From positions 62,001 to 126,000 of the forward strand of contig NZ_CP025795.1 of NCBI RefSeq assembly GCF_002906655.1: a stretch of DNA of 64,000 nt, written 5' to 3'. The translations under genes and the position numbers were made by a program. How positions within the stretch are numbered: the stretch's first letter is position 1; each line of letters starts with the position of its first letter. The notes under the pieces were generated by a model. It saw nothing but the letters and a program-made list of their open reading frames with translations, searched no databases and was not told the DNA's origin. This DNA comes from Vibrio hyugaensis (lineage in GTDB: Bacteria > Pseudomonadota > Gammaproteobacteria > Enterobacterales > Vibrionaceae). Of the stretch, positions 55,359 through 64,000 are shown one piece after another.

Positions 55359-56594
55359 CTAGCCAAGGAACGAGATGTAGCCTTGCAGAATGATCAAGTT
55401 AACGATGTCGATGAAGAAGGCACCAACAATCGGCACAACCATGAAAGCTTGTGGCGACGGACCAAAGCGGTTAACGATAGAACCCATGTTCATTACCGCT
55501 GTTGGGGTTGCCCCCAAACCAAAACCACAGTGACCACCAGAGATAACCGCTGCATCATAGTTACTACCCATCACCTTGAACGTTACGTAGTAGGTGAAGA
55601 TAGCCAGAATCACCGACTGCACGCCCAGAATCACCAAGAATGGGATCGCTAGGTCGAAAATGTTCCACAGTTTCAGGCTCATCAATGCCATTGCCAAGAA
55701 CAGAGACAACGATACCGTACCAAGCATATCGACCGTTTCTGTATCTAACTTACGAACTTTAGTCACTTCCAAGAAGTTAGTGATGATCACACCAATGAAC
55801 AACGCGTAAACGAAGTCTGGAATCATCAACCATTGAATGTCGTAAGTGCTCACCCATTGTTCTACGTACTTCGCACCTGTTACACAGATCAATAGGAAGA
55901 ACAGTTTCTCAACCACTTTTTTCGCGGTTACTTTGTCTTCTTCGTACTCGTTGTACGTCACCAATTCTGGGAATTTTTCGTGGGTTTTGGCATCTCTGCC
56001 CCCAGGACCATACTCAGATTCGATCTTGTTCTTTTCGATCAAGCGCTGTGCTACCGGGCTACCGATGATACCACCGATGATCAAACCGAATGTTGCTGAC
56101 GCCATCGCGATTTCCAACACGTTATTTAATCCATACACGTCTTGGAACGTTTGTGACCATGCAGCACCTGTGCCGTGGCCACCTGAAAGAGTAATCGAAC
56201 CCGCGATAAGCCCCATCAGCGGATCTAAACCCAATGCCGCCGCTAATGAAACACCGACACCGTTTTGTATGATGATGTAGAACGACGCGACCGCTAAGAA
56301 GATAAAGACCTTCGCGCCCCCTTTCATCAACTGAGTGTAGTTTGCTGCTAAACCAACAGTAGCAAAGAACATCAGCATAAATGTGTTCTGCAACGGCAAA
56401 TCGAATTCCAGATCGATACCGTTGAAATGAAGAGCAGTAATGGCGCAGGCGACTATCAAGCCCCCTACAATTGGCTCAGGTATGTTGAATTTCTTTAAGA
56501 TCGGTAGTTTAGCATTAATGAAATGCCCCAAAAAAAGCACACTGATCGCAACCAAAAAGGACTCCAGTGCACCTACAGATATCAAATGATTCAT
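55359..56594 (-). CDS. gltS: Sodium/glutamate symporter GltS (copy 2)
   Basis: 411 residues, closely similar to the copy at 50827-52053 over the whole length: NAKLPILKKFNIPEPIVGG, GSITLSGGHGTGAAWSQTF and GSIVNRFGPSPQAFMVVPIV are identical. Copy-specific differences include an insert GPGGRDAK in the hydrophilic loop near residue 205. AGAGG supports the start at 56594. Upstream lies a long structured intergenic region. Two copies may differ in affinity or regulation. Confidence 0.95.
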   Translation of the reverse strand: MNHLISVGALESFLVAISVLFLGHFINAKLPILKKFNIPEPIVGGLIVACAITALHFNGIDLEFDLPLQNTFMLMFFATVGLAANYTQLMKGGAKVFIFLAVASFYIIIQNGVGVSLAAALGLDPLMGLIAGSITLSGGHGTGAAWSQTFQDVYGLNNVLEIAMASATFGLIIGGIIGSPVAQRLIEKNKIESEYGPGGRDAKTHEKFPELVTYNEYEEDKVTAKKVVEKLFFLLICVTGAKYVEQWVSTYDIQWLMIPDFVYALFIGVIITNFLEVTKVRKLDTETVDMLGTVSLSLFLAMALMSLKLWNIFDLAIPFLVILGVQSVILAIFTYYVTFKVMGSNYDAAVISGGHCGFGLGATPTAVMNMGSIVNRFGPSPQAFMVVPIVGAFFIDIVNLIILQGYISFLG

Positions 56595-56785
56595 ATCGCC
56601 TCTTATTATTGTTCTCTTCATCCTCCGTAATGATTGAGTGTTAGTTTAACCTTCGCTCAATAGCAAATTTTCTCGCTATATTTTTTCGAAAATACTCAAA
56701 AGGTTGTGTTAAATGCGCCTTAGGCTAGTTTAAGGGACGGTCGTTAAGCGATGTTCTGATTTATGCGCTATTCGCAAGCCCTAAA

Positions 56786-56812
56786 ATGTAAAAGGAGCCG
56801 ATTAAGCTCCTT
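56786..56812 (-). terminator. Terminator-like hairpin upstream of gltS copy 2
   Basis: AAGGAGC/GCTCCTT with a 7-nt loop; on the minus strand followed by TTTTACATTTT. Could end a small RNA or act as attenuator of gltS. Confidence 0.5.
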
Positions 56813-56974
56813 CTTATCCGGTTCACATTCAAAGCAAAAATGACTGCTTGATGTGGATGGACATAGTGTTGTGAGTATTGTCCGAGAGAGACTTTCTGAA
56901 CCGCTATCGAGCTCCCTTACTTAAACAGAAAGTCATCCTCACTATTGGGCAAAGTTCCTTCCCGTTATAACGAA

Positions 56975-56997
56975 TAGAGCGCCGTGGTGGCGCTCTA
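56975..56997 (-). terminator. Nine-base-pair hairpin downstream of the catB-like gene
   Basis: TAGAGCGCC and GGCGCTCTA around a 5-nt loop. On the minus strand it is followed by TTCGTT, so it may end the catB-like transcript, or be the first stem of a structured RNA. Confidence 0.5.
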
Positions 56998-57156
56998 ACA
57001 TCTTGGTTTGCTTGTATCCTATCGTAGTTCAATAACTCTGACTCATGATGATTAAAACGAGCCGAATCCAAGGAAATTCTCAAGCTTGCAACAAGTGTTC
57101 TCGTTACAACGGAGCGAGATTATAACATATCGCTGAAAATTTTCCTCATTTCAGTG

Positions 57157-57789
57157 CTATTCGCCACTTTTATACTTTTCTTCTGCAATGATTAACTGCT
57201 CTATATCATTGTTACAGACGAAAGAGCGAAGCGCCTCAAACTTATCTTCATCCCACGTGTAAATTTGCAGCGCGAGCAGCTTATCGATGGTGTCTTGCTC
57301 AAAGCGAAGCTTGATGGGTTTTGCGGGCGATCCTGCCACCACGGTATAAGGCGGGATATCTCTAGTAACCACACTGTTTGCCGCGATCACTGCACCTTCC
57401 CCAATTTTGACACCAGGCATGATCATCGCGCGCATACCAATCCAAGCCGCGTCACCAATCACGGTATCGCCTTTGCCTTGGTAAGATTGCTCAATGTCAT
57501 CAAGAAACGGATACAGACAGAACCAATCCGTTTTGTGATTATGGTTGCCGCCCATCAAAATGACCGCTTCAGCCGCGATACAAACGTAATCACCAATATA
57601 GAGCTGATCGACTTCCCACCTCGGCTGCCACGCTTTACTGATTTCATCGCCATGCAGATAACGCACGACCGAATCTTCAAAGCCGTTGTCCCAACAATCG
57701 CTGTAATAACTGTGTGTACCTTTGATGTGGATGTTTTGGTTTTGCACCACTTGGTGCAGGTATTGAAATTTGGACCAATGTTTTTTCAT
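57157..57789 (-). CDS. CatB-related xenobiotic O-acetyltransferase
   Basis: 210 residues of the left-handed beta-helix (hexapeptide) family. GTHSYYSDCW, VVRYLHGDE, GGNHNHKTDWFCLYPF (catalytic His), GDAAWIGMRAMIMPGVKIGEGAVIAANSVV and VAGSPAKPIKLRF match the CatB/Vat group. Such enzymes acetylate chloramphenicol, streptogramins or unknown natural substrates. GAGGCA precedes the start at 57789. No attC site flanks it, so it is not in an integron cassette here. Resistance cannot be assumed. Confidence 0.88.
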   Translation of the reverse strand: MKKHWSKFQYLHQVVQNQNIHIKGTHSYYSDCWDNGFEDSVVRYLHGDEISKAWQPRWEVDQLYIGDYVCIAAEAVILMGGNHNHKTDWFCLYPFLDDIEQSYQGKGDTVIGDAAWIGMRAMIMPGVKIGEGAVIAANSVVTRDIPPYTVVAGSPAKPIKLRFEQDTIDKLLALQIYTWDEDKFEALRSFVCNNDIEQLIIAEEKYKSGE

Positions 57790-58004
57790 GGCAATTGCCT
57801 CAGTCGAGTAAATGGATGCCACGGAACGATTTCTCGTGGCGTTGTTGCTGCGTTCTCAGTCAACGACGCCTATTGGATGCGGGGCTGCAGTAATAATGGA
57901 TTGTTCATATACCTAAGTATCCTCGACATGCAGGGTTCAGCGTGCACCCTATAAAAACCATGTATAATTTTCAAGCAAACCAAACAAATAACAAGATTAC
58001 GAAA

Positions 58005-58778
58005 ATGAAAAGTTACTCAGCCTTTGCTTCGCTGTTATTGCTTGCTACCACTGCATCGGCAAGCGATAGCGTTAAAATAGAATATCTTCCAACGGAAACT
58101 GCCAATGACCTCTTTGCGGCGCAGGTGATTGAAAGCAGTGAAGTGAACGACATCTTTGTCCAGCTTTCTGATGATTATTTCCCGTTTGATAACCCACTAA
58201 CACTAACCTACGGTGGCGAAGACGGTCCACTTTACGATCCAGAAACCCACACCATCCATATTCCCTACACCTTTTATCTGGAATCCTTTAACTACTTCAC
58301 CAACAACAAGTACCAAGAACGTTACGGTAAAACACCGAAAACAGGCGCACTCGATACTTTGCTGCATACCTTGTTACATGAAGCCGGACACGCTTACATT
58401 GCCGATCAAAACATTCCTGTACTTGGCAAAGAAGAGGATGCGGTCGATAACTTCGCCACCATTTTGCTGATTGACTACGTTGATGATGGTGCCGATGTGG
58501 CGATCAGTGCTGCGGACATGTTCGCATTCGAATCCGACGACAGGCCGGACTACTACGATTTTGGCGAGTACATCGATGAGCACAGTTTCGATCTTCAGCG
58601 TTACTTCTCTACCCTGTGTCTGGTATACGGAAGCGATCCTGAGCAATACAAAGCCTTGCTTGATGAAGTAGAAAAAGACTACTTACGCGATCGCAAAGAG
58701 TTCTGCCAATTCAATTACGGCAACATCCGCGATAATTGGCTACATTACTTGCAAGACAATGAACTAAAAGAAAAATAA
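58005..58778 (+). CDS. DUF4344 family exported metallopeptidase
   Basis: 257 residues. Signal peptide of ~19 residues (KSYSAFASLLLLATTASA). The zinc-site HEAGHA (HExxH) lies near residue 126, followed by EEDAVDNFAT, the family-specific downstream acidic motif. This matches DUF4344 putative metallopeptidases. The start at 58005 begins the signal peptide; the frame extends to 57942 without purpose. Weak ribosome site. Followed 29 bp later by the DCC gene, possibly co-transcribed. Substrate unknown, periplasmic. Confidence 0.82.
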   Translation: MKSYSAFASLLLLATTASASDSVKIEYLPTETANDLFAAQVIESSEVNDIFVQLSDDYFPFDNPLTLTYGGEDGPLYDPETHTIHIPYTFYLESFNYFTNNKYQERYGKTPKTGALDTLLHTLLHEAGHAYIADQNIPVLGKEEDAVDNFATILLIDYVDDGADVAISAADMFAFESDDRPDYYDFGEYIDEHSFDLQRYFSTLCLVYGSDPEQYKALLDEVEKDYLRDRKEFCQFNYGNIRDNWLHYLQDNELKEK

Positions 58779-58807
58779 TCGCGTAAAAGGGATAAGAACA
58801 GCCAATA

Positions 58808-59206
58808 ATGAGTTCAATCATGACCAAACTGACCGTATTTTACGATGGTACTTGTCCCTTGTGCGCCAAAGAGATGAATGCACTAAAACAACGCGATGCC
58901 AAGCAGCAGATCAAAACCGTCGACATCTACAGCGAGGCGTTCACCGATTATCCACAGATCGATCCTGAGCAAGCCAACACCATTTTGCACGCCCTCAACG
59001 AGAAGGGAGAACTTCTGCTTGGGTTGGACGTGACTCATAGTGCATGGCAACTGGTCGGTCGCGGTTGGTTGTATGCACCACTGCGTTGGCGCATTATCAA
59101 ACCTGTTGCCTACTGGCTTTACCTCAAATTTGCCAAAAACCGCTACCGCGTCTCCTACTGGTTAACGGGCACTTCTCGCTGCAATAACGGTTCGTGTTCA
59201 CGTTAA
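58808..59206 (+). CDS. DCC family (DUF393) thiol-disulfide-like protein
   Basis: 132 residues. FYDGTCPLCAKEM near 10-22 carries the family DxxCPxC motif, thioredoxin-like; the rest is helical with a Tyr/Trp-rich, weakly hydrophobic segment (VAYWLYLKFAKNRYRVSYWL). Ends CNNGSCSR with two more Cys. In-frame ATG at 58820 is an alternative start. Redox role inferred for the family, unproven. Confidence 0.85.
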   Translation: MSSIMTKLTVFYDGTCPLCAKEMNALKQRDAKQQIKTVDIYSEAFTDYPQIDPEQANTILHALNEKGELLLGLDVTHSAWQLVGRGWLYAPLRWRIIKPVAYWLYLKFAKNRYRVSYWLTGTSRCNNGSCSR

Positions 59207-59381
59207 TTGTGATCCCGCTTAAAAATGCTACGACCTTAGTCTAAATTTATAAACTTCCAGTACTTCTGATTGATTAACTCGGTTAATCTCTAAGCATTAC
59301 AACAATAAGTATTAATAATTTTATCAGGCAGGCTTACTCAGCTTGTCACTTGTAACGCTGCGCCGAGAGAAGGACGTCTCT

Positions 59382-61043
59382 ATGAATCTGACGATCAGAA
59401 AACGACTATATATCCTTTCAATAATTCCTATTCTAACCATGGCAATAGGCATGATGTGGTTCACCTACCTACAAACCACTGCCTATAACGAACACGAGAT
59501 TGAGCAGACTCGAAGTCAAATGATGGAGATGAAAAAAGCTGAGCTCAAAAACTACGTCCAAATGGCGCGTTCCGCTGTCGAGCCACTACTCGCTCAGAAT
59601 GCCCCACTTGAAGAAGCACTGCCTATTTTGAAACAGCTGGAGTTTGGTCAGTCCGGTTACATCTTTGGCTACGACTCAAAAGGCGTGCGTGTCGTGGTGG
59701 GTAAAAACACCAAAGGCATCGGGGAAAACTTCTACAACTTGCAGGACAAGAAAGGCAATTACCTGATTCAGGATTTGCTCAAAAACGCCAAAACTGGCGA
59801 GTTCACGACTTATTACTTCCCGAAACTCGGTCAGAGCGAAGCGCTACCAAAACTGAGCTACTCGGTCTTTATTCCTGAATGGGATTTAATGTTGGGAACG
59901 GGTTTCTACACTGACGATATCGACGCCATTGTGGCAAACATGGAAGAAGAAGCGCATCAAGCTCTCAACACCACACTGACTGCAATTGCTCTGTTCTGTG
60001 TCTCGATTGCGGCGATCGTCGCGATCTTCGCTGTGTTTGTTAACCGCAGTATTATGAAGCCTATTGAGCAGTTTGACGCTTCAATTCACTCTTTTGCGCA
60101 AGGCGATGCAGACTTAACCGCGCGCATGGAAGAATCGAGTGTGCCGGAGTTCACCCAGCTGAGCCGAAACTTCAATATCTTTGTTGAAAGCCTGCAAGGC
60201 ATCATCAAGAGCGTTAGCCACTTAGGACAAGAAGTGGTTTCAGAGACCAACGACATGTCACAGCGAGCATCGCAAGTGGACGAATTGGCTTCTGGTCAGC
60301 GTGAAGAGACCGAACAAGTCGCTGCAGCAATGACCGAGATGACAGCAACGGCGCACGAGATTTCCAGCAACGCTAACCAAGCTGCGCAATCAGCTAAAGA
60401 CGCCGATGATAACTCACAGCAAGCGAAACACATTGTTGATTCCGCAGCGAACTCTGTCGAAGCGCTTGCTTTAGAAGTGTCGGAAGCCAGCACGGTGATT
60501 TCTCGTTTAGAGAGCGATGTACAAAACATTTCTTCTTCGTTAGAAGTGATTCAAGACATCGCCGAGCAAACCAACCTATTGGCACTGAACGCAGCCATTG
60601 AAGCAGCCCGTGCAGGCGAACAAGGTCGCGGCTTCGCAGTCGTTGCCGATGAGGTTCGTAAACTGGCGAGCCGTACTCAAGACAGCACAGGTGAAATTCA
60701 CCAAATGATTGAGCAATTGAAGTCTGGTTCGGATGCGGCAGTGAGAGCCATGGGCTCAAGCCAAGCGCGCGGTGAAGCAACGGTTGAAGAAGCACGAGCA
60801 GCCTCTGCCGCTCTGCAAGAAATCCAAGCCGCAATTGCTAACATCATGGACATGAACACGCTGATCGCAACGGCAACCGAAGAGCAGAGCCAAGTTGGAC
60901 AGGAGATTTCACAACGCATTGAAGTGATCTCTCAACAAAGCAGCCAATCGGCGCACCTTGCCAACCAAAACCGCGCAGGCAGTGGCAACCTCAACCACAA
61001 AGCTAACGAGCTGTACGACTTGGTCGGTCGCTTTACGGTTTAA
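59382..61043 (+). CDS. Methyl-accepting chemotaxis protein with Cache sensor
   Basis: 553 residues. First transmembrane helix near 10-32, periplasmic single Cache domain ~35-190 ([39 protein letters not shown], then [20 protein letters not shown]), second helix ~200-222, HAMP ~225-275. The cytoplasmic signalling coiled coil follows, with the hallmark hairpin [20 protein letters not shown]. The AAGGAC ribosome site supports 59382, not 59343. Detects an extracellular ligand and controls CheA; small organic acids are common ligands of this Cache type (inference). Confidence 0.95.
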   Translation: MNLTIRKRLYILSIIPILTMAIGMMWFTYLQTTAYNEHEIEQTRSQMMEMKKAELKNYVQMARSAVEPLLAQNAPLEEALPILKQLEFGQSGYIFGYDSKGVRVVVGKNTKGIGENFYNLQDKKGNYLIQDLLKNAKTGEFTTYYFPKLGQSEALPKLSYSVFIPEWDLMLGTGFYTDDIDAIVANMEEEAHQALNTTLTAIALFCVSIAAIVAIFAVFVNRSIMKPIEQFDASIHSFAQGDADLTARMEESSVPEFTQLSRNFNIFVESLQGIIKSVSHLGQEVVSETNDMSQRASQVDELASGQREETEQVAAAMTEMTATAHEISSNANQAAQSAKDADDNSQQAKHIVDSAANSVEALALEVSEASTVISRLESDVQNISSSLEVIQDIAEQTNLLALNAAIEAARAGEQGRGFAVVADEVRKLASRTQDSTGEIHQMIEQLKSGSDAAVRAMGSSQARGEATVEEARAASAALQEIQAAIANIMDMNTLIATATEEQSQVGQEISQRIEVISQQSSQSAHLANQNRAGSGNLNHKANELYDLVGRFTV

Positions 61044-61067
61044 AGCTTTCCTCACCCAATCACCATG

Positions 61068-61098
61068 CAAACAGCGACGCCAAAACGTCGCTGTTTTT
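61068..61098 (+). terminator. Terminator after chemoreceptor gene
   Basis: AAACAGCGACG and CGTCGCTGTTT with a 6-nt loop and T run. Confidence 0.9.
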
Positions 61099-61123
61099 AT
61101 TTCTGCTATCCTCAGACATCTTA

Positions 61124-61387
61124 GGGTCTGTTGATCTTTCGTGGTTAAATTTTGTTCGAGATAAAATCGTTTTAGGCGAGGCAAGGAGTATGTCGCCTAG
61201 TCACTCTAAGCAAATACTCCTTAACAAAGCATAAAACGATTTTAGCCGAACCCTTTGGGCAGCATTTGTTGGCTCTTTCTACTGCGTTATCGACTTCTCA
61301 TGTAGGCTAGCTACACAGCAAAGCCTCTGCCTTGTATAAACACCCAACAATTCGCTGCAAAAATCAGCTCGAAAGGTCAACAGACCC
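61124..61387. mobile_element. MITE-like non-autonomous element (~264 bp)
   Basis: Terminal inverted repeats begin GGGTCTGTTGATCTTTCG on the left and end CGAAAGGTCAACAGACCC on the right (one mismatch). The dinucleotide TA flanks both ends (61122-61123, 61388-61389), typical of an IS630/Tc1-type target duplication. Internally, long arms containing AAATCGTTTTA and TAAAACGATTTT, and AAGGAGTAT/AATACTCCTT, form a hairpin. No coding capacity. Similar elements recur in Vibrio genomes (recalled, not checked). Confidence 0.85.
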
Positions 61388-61391
61388 TAGT

Positions 61392-61397
61392 TATAAT
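61392..61397 (+). promoter_or_regulatory. ppiB -10 element next to the MITE end
   Basis: A perfect TATAAT begins 3 bp after the element's right end; the -35 region would then fall inside the terminal repeat (about 61369-61374). ATG of ppiB follows 35 bp later. Confidence 0.55.
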
Positions 61398-61431
61398 GCC
61401 GCCAACTTAGCACCCACAAGGGCAAAACAAG

Positions 61432-61926
61432 ATGATTAATATGACCACCAATTTCGGTGACATCGAAATTGAACTGAACCTAGAACGAGCGCCAGTTAGC
61501 TCAAAGAACTTCAAAAAATACTGTGAAGATGGCTTCTACAACGGCACCATTTTCCACCGCGTTATCGACGGCTTTATGATCCAAGGTGGCGGTCACACAG
61601 AAGATATGGCAGAAAAGCCAACGCGTGCCCCGATCGCGAATGAAGCAAACCGTGGTCTAAAGAACCTTGTTGGCACTATCGCAATGGCGCGTACCGATGC
61701 TCCGCACTCTGCAACGGCACAGTTCTTCATTAACTTGGAAGACAATGATTTCCTAGACCACACCGCAACCACCAATCTAGGTTGGGGCTACGCAGTGTTT
61801 GGTAAAGTGACCGCGGGTATGGATGTCGTAAACCGCATCGCGAAAGTGAAAACGACCTCTAAACTTGGTCACAATGATGTGCCATGCGATCCAATCATTA
61901 TTGAGAAAGTGACGATCAGCGAATAA
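61432..61926 (+). CDS. ppiB: Peptidyl-prolyl cis-trans isomerase B (cyclophilin)
   Basis: Cytoplasmic protein-folding enzyme of 164 residues, the usual PpiB size, no signal peptide. [14 protein letters not shown] near 40-53, [29 protein letters not shown] and [10 protein letters not shown] contain the cyclophilin active-site Arg, Phe, Gln and Trp region. AGGGC precedes the ATG. The promoter appears to abut a MITE-like insertion. Confidence 0.96.
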   Translation: MINMTTNFGDIEIELNLERAPVSSKNFKKYCEDGFYNGTIFHRVIDGFMIQGGGHTEDMAEKPTRAPIANEANRGLKNLVGTIAMARTDAPHSATAQFFINLEDNDFLDHTATTNLGWGYAVFGKVTAGMDVVNRIAKVKTTSKLGHNDVPCDPIIIEKVTISE

Positions 61927-61967
61927 GCACATTCGCCTCTTCGGAGAAATCGTCGCTATAAAACGAT

Positions 61968-62006
61968 AAAAGCGCCTAACGTCATATGACTTAGGCGCTT
62001 TTTTTT
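61968..62006 (+). terminator. Terminator after ppiB
   Basis: AAAAGCGCCTAA and TTAGGCGCTTTT with an 11-nt loop, followed by T residues; convergent with the DUF2268 gene. Confidence 0.9.
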
Positions 62007-62040
62007 ATGACTCAGCCTACTAGTTTGGCTTGTAACGGAG

Positions 62041-62691
62041 TTATTGATAGAAAAGCTCGGCTTTCGCTCCGACTAAGTCAAGCTCAGAGCCCTGAAAATC
62101 AGCCAGATATTCCGCAACAAGGTTGTACCCAACCCAATACCCCATGTATTTCGGCCAGCGGCTTTCATCGCTGCCAAGAAAGTAAGCGTCGAAGTTGTAA
62201 TCTAAGCTGGTCAACTTGTCTTTCATCTCAGCATAGAAAGGGCGCCAATCTTGATCTTTGATTTTCTCAAACAAGCTCGGAGTGATGCCTCCATTCACCT
62301 TACGTTCGAAATGACAAGCTAACCCTTCCATAATCAGCACATCACCAAGTGCAACGCCATTCTCTCCCGCTCGCATACGGAACAGGTGATGCAACTCATG
62401 CGCTAACACCGCAGCTAGTTCTTTCTCAATAATGTTTTTAATATCCGCACGTTGAGTATCAAGCAGAATCTCTACACGATAGGCACTTAAGCAATAGCCA
62501 CCAATCCCCGTCTGAGGTACGTCATTGCGATCAAACGGGCTAACGGTCAGGTCAACGTTACTTAAATCGATGTTACTTAAATCAAAGTAACTAGAAAGTT
62601 GTGAGCTCAGATCATCAAGTTTCTGATGCAAATACTCAGAGATTGGAGACAACTCTCCCGTCGCATTTAACAGGGTTACGCGATAACTCAT
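62041..62691 (-). CDS. DUF2268 family putative zinc protease
   Basis: 216 residues, no signal peptide. LAAVLAHELHHLFR near 89-102 is an HExxH-type zinc motif (HELHH). It is followed by DVLIMEGLACHFER, which carries the downstream Glu expected for a zinc ligand. This combination is characteristic of DUF2268 predicted Zn-dependent proteases. AGGAAG precedes the start. Cytoplasmic; substrate unknown. Confidence 0.85.
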   Translation of the reverse strand: MSYRVTLLNATGELSPISEYLHQKLDDLSSQLSSYFDLSNIDLSNVDLTVSPFDRNDVPQTGIGGYCLSAYRVEILLDTQRADIKNIIEKELAAVLAHELHHLFRMRAGENGVALGDVLIMEGLACHFERKVNGGITPSLFEKIKDQDWRPFYAEMKDKLTSLDYNFDAYFLGSDESRWPKYMGYWVGYNLVAEYLADFQGSELDLVGAKAELFYQ

Positions 62692-62759
62692 TTATCTTCC
62701 TTGATAATGTGGGTTAAGAGCAGCGAGTTTACAGTGTAAAGAGTGAGCAGTTCTAGCGA

Positions 62760-63551
62760 TTACATCCCTTTGAACAAACTTTGAGATGCACGGCTCACAG
62801 GGAGCTTACTTTCTCCAACGTGAACAAACATTCTGCCAGCAAAGTCTTTGTTTACTTTGTTAATCTTGCACACTTGCACCACGCTTGAGCGGTGCACTTG
62901 CCAGAACTGTTCTGGGTTAAGTTGCCCTATCAACTCTTTCAACGAGGTGCGAATCAAATACTCCTGCACTTTGCGTTGTCCTTGCTGGGCATACACAGAA
63001 ACGTATTTTTCTTCCGCTTTGAAATACAACACATCAGACGTGGCGATCAGATGAATATCTTCCCCTTGCGTCGCTTTGATCCACTGAAGATATTGCGGAG
63101 TTTGTGGCGCGGATAATTGTTGTAACTGTTCTAACAGGCTGCTCATCTGCACATTGCTGCTTTCTTGTTCTCGCTTAGCAAGGCGTGCTTTCACTCTTTC
63201 ACACGTCGTCAGGAGGCGCTCATCCGAGATAGGCTTAAGCAAATAATCGGCGGCATTTTGCTCAAAAGCTTTGATGGCGTAATCATCGTACGCGGTGACA
63301 AACACAATCAAAGGTGGATTGGCGAGTTGATTGAGTTTTTGCGCTAATGTCATGCCATCCAAAACTGGCATACGAATATCGAGAAACGCAATGTCAGGTT
63401 GGTTGTGCTCAATGGCTTGCAACGCTTGTTCACCATCTGCTACTTTGGCAATTACCTCTAGCTCAGGCCACACTTCAGCTAAGCTTTTATCAAGATGACG
63501 CCTCAATAACGGTTCATCATCAGCAATAATGGCAGTAAACCCTGTATTCAT
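62760..63551 (-). CDS. LytTR-type response regulator
   Basis: 263 residues. Receiver domain at 1-125 with the acidic pair Asp11-Asp12, phosphoacceptor Asp58 ([11 protein letters not shown]) and Lys in YLLKPI. C-terminal LytTR DNA-binding domain ~160-260 ([42 protein letters not shown]). Resembles YehT/YpdB/LytR. AAGGAAGAAAGGA precedes the start. Its gene follows the histidine kinase gene by 15 bp, forming a two-component pair. Confidence 0.95.
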   Translation of the reverse strand: MNTGFTAIIADDEPLLRRHLDKSLAEVWPELEVIAKVADGEQALQAIEHNQPDIAFLDIRMPVLDGMTLAQKLNQLANPPLIVFVTAYDDYAIKAFEQNAADYLLKPISDERLLTTCERVKARLAKREQESSNVQMSSLLEQLQQLSAPQTPQYLQWIKATQGEDIHLIATSDVLYFKAEEKYVSVYAQQGQRKVQEYLIRTSLKELIGQLNPEQFWQVHRSSVVQVCKINKVNKDFAGRMFVHVGESKLPVSRASQSLFKGM

Positions 63552-63566
63552 TCCTTTCTTCCTTGA

Positions 63567-64000
63567 TTACGATTCCATTGGCCAGCGCAAGCGAACACAA
63601 ACGCCACCCTGAGCAGACTCACTGATAGAAACCTCTCCTTGCCCTGCGAACAAAGCTTCAACTCGCTGCTTGAGATTACTTAAACCGACGCCAGACCCCA
63701 TGTGCCCACTAACGTGATTCAAGCCAACACCCGTGTCTCTGACTTCAATCTTCAAGTTCTGTTGTTCGCGCTTAATGAGCAAACTGACTTGGCCGCCTTC
63801 TCGCTTCGGTTCAATACCATGGATGATGGCGTTTTCGATTAAAGGTTGGAGCATCATCGGCGGTAACTCGGTTCTGCCTAGTCCCTCTTCCACCTCAATC
63901 TTGTAACTGAGTCGATCACCCAAACGAGTTTGTTGGATGCCTAAGTAAGCCTCAAGTAACGCCGTTTCATTGTCTATGGTGGTGTGCTCTTCACGTGAGC
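63567..64000 (-). CDS. LytS/YehU-type sensor histidine kinase, 5' part missing
   Basis: The C-terminal 144 residues are present; the frame is open to the window edge. It shows the end of the His_kinase (PF06580-type) domain (LLEAYLGIQQTRLGDRLSYKIEV) and the ATPase domain. N-box is PPMMLQPLIENAIIHGIEP, G1 is VRDTGVGL and G2 is GSGVGLSNLKQRVEALF. The phosphorylated His region and the membrane sensor lie outside. Pairs with the response regulator immediately downstream. Confidence 0.93.
   Translation of the reverse strand, partial: SREEHTTIDNETALLEAYLGIQQTRLGDRLSYKIEVEEGLGRTELPPMMLQPLIENAIIHGIEPKREGGQVSLLIKREQQNLKIEVRDTGVGLNHVSGHMGSGVGLSNLKQRVEALFAGQGEVSISESAQGGVCVRLRWPMES

Larger units (their letters stand above)
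56595..57156 (-). other. Structured intergenic region, candidate non-coding RNA or long leader
   Basis: 562 bp without a coding gene. Read leftward it contains three elements. First is a perfect hairpin TAGAGCGCC/GGCGCTCTA (56975-56997). Second is a long-range stem in which GACTTTCTG and CAGAAAGTC (about 56889-56934) are nested inside an outer GTGAG/CTCAC pairing. Third is a terminator-like stem AAGGAGC/GCTCCTT (56792-56812) followed by CCTTTTACATTTT. No known riboswitch or Vibrio sRNA (Qrr, glycine, lysine, c-di-GMP, 6S) could be matched. Confidence 0.45.
61044..61431. other. Gap between chemoreceptor gene and ppiB
   Basis: 388 bp holding the chemoreceptor terminator, a MITE-like element and the ppiB promoter region; no coding gene. 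Confidence 0.8.

Noticed and set aside
55388..55400. Partial match to a chromosome 2 replication iteron
   Set aside because: A single partial match inside gltS coding sequence, with no array and no rctB; coincidence.
56786..56997. Glycine, lysine, c-di-GMP riboswitch or Qrr/6S RNA
   Set aside because: None of the conserved core sequences of these families is present on either strand; left as unidentified.
57157..57789. CatB-like gene as an integron cassette
   Set aside because: Flanks lack an attC/VCR-like repeat with the required inverse core sites; the hairpin at 56975-56997 does not fit attC.

Overview
The window looks like an uninterrupted stretch of Vibrio chromosome, probably of the Harveyi clade (V. 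parahaemolyticus / V. alginolyticus type) and probably from the second chromosome. This is inferred from gene content: a ChiA-type chitinase, NagB, NhaD, a DUF2850 protein, a DUF3081 protein, the long RluA-like synthase and paired GltS symporters. Genes are dense, most have clear ribosome binding sites and terminators, and there is no tRNA, rRNA, prophage, integron or CRISPR array. The only mobile sequence recognised is a ~264-bp MITE-like element at 61.1-61.4 kb.

Layout. 1-9 kb: truncated chitin-active AA10 monooxygenase, Lrp regulator divergent from a LysE exporter, S9 peptidase lipoprotein, siderophore-interacting reductase behind a Fur-like box, LysR, GNAT and a calcineurin-like phosphoesterase lipoprotein. 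9-13.7 kb: arylamine N-acetyltransferase divergent from the glutathione-dependent formaldehyde pathway (frmA, fghA), then a D15-type barrel. 14.4-16.4 kb: three-gene operon with a sulfite-oxidase-fold periplasmic protein, a membrane diguanylate cyclase and a small exported protein. 16.5-20.6 kb: HAD phosphatase, pseudouridine synthase, MATE exporter with an attenuator-like leader hairpin.

20.8-30.4 kb: sugar-uptake locus transcribed leftward: carbohydrate porin, LacI regulator, binding protein, two permeases, GH1 beta-glucosidase, ATPase and a second LacI. It carries a CRP-like site and strong LacI-type palindromes. The set fits import of a beta-linked oligosaccharide across both membranes followed by cytoplasmic hydrolysis. 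A second diguanylate cyclase is divergent from the porin.

32-49.7 kb: small proteins, ppnP, the multidomain GH18 chitinase, a TetR/hydrolase pair sharing an operator motif, acyltransferase, nhaD preceded by a 38-residue membrane sORF, GFA-like protein, YitT, an ogt/ada-alkA alkylation-repair pair, a DoxX protein with an exact 11-residue duplication, hdfR divergent from maoP, and nagB. The AA10 enzyme, chitinase and NagB together degrade chitin and feed glucosamine into glycolysis.

49.8-64 kb: a PD-(D/E)XK-like protein with winged-helix repeats; two gltS paralogues bracketing a YtrABC-like GntR/ABC operon and a SPOUT methyltransferase; a structured intergenic region; a CatB-like acetyltransferase; a DUF4344 metallopeptidase; a DCC protein; a chemoreceptor; ppiB next to the MITE; a DUF2268 protease; and a LytTR response regulator with its truncated histidine kinase.
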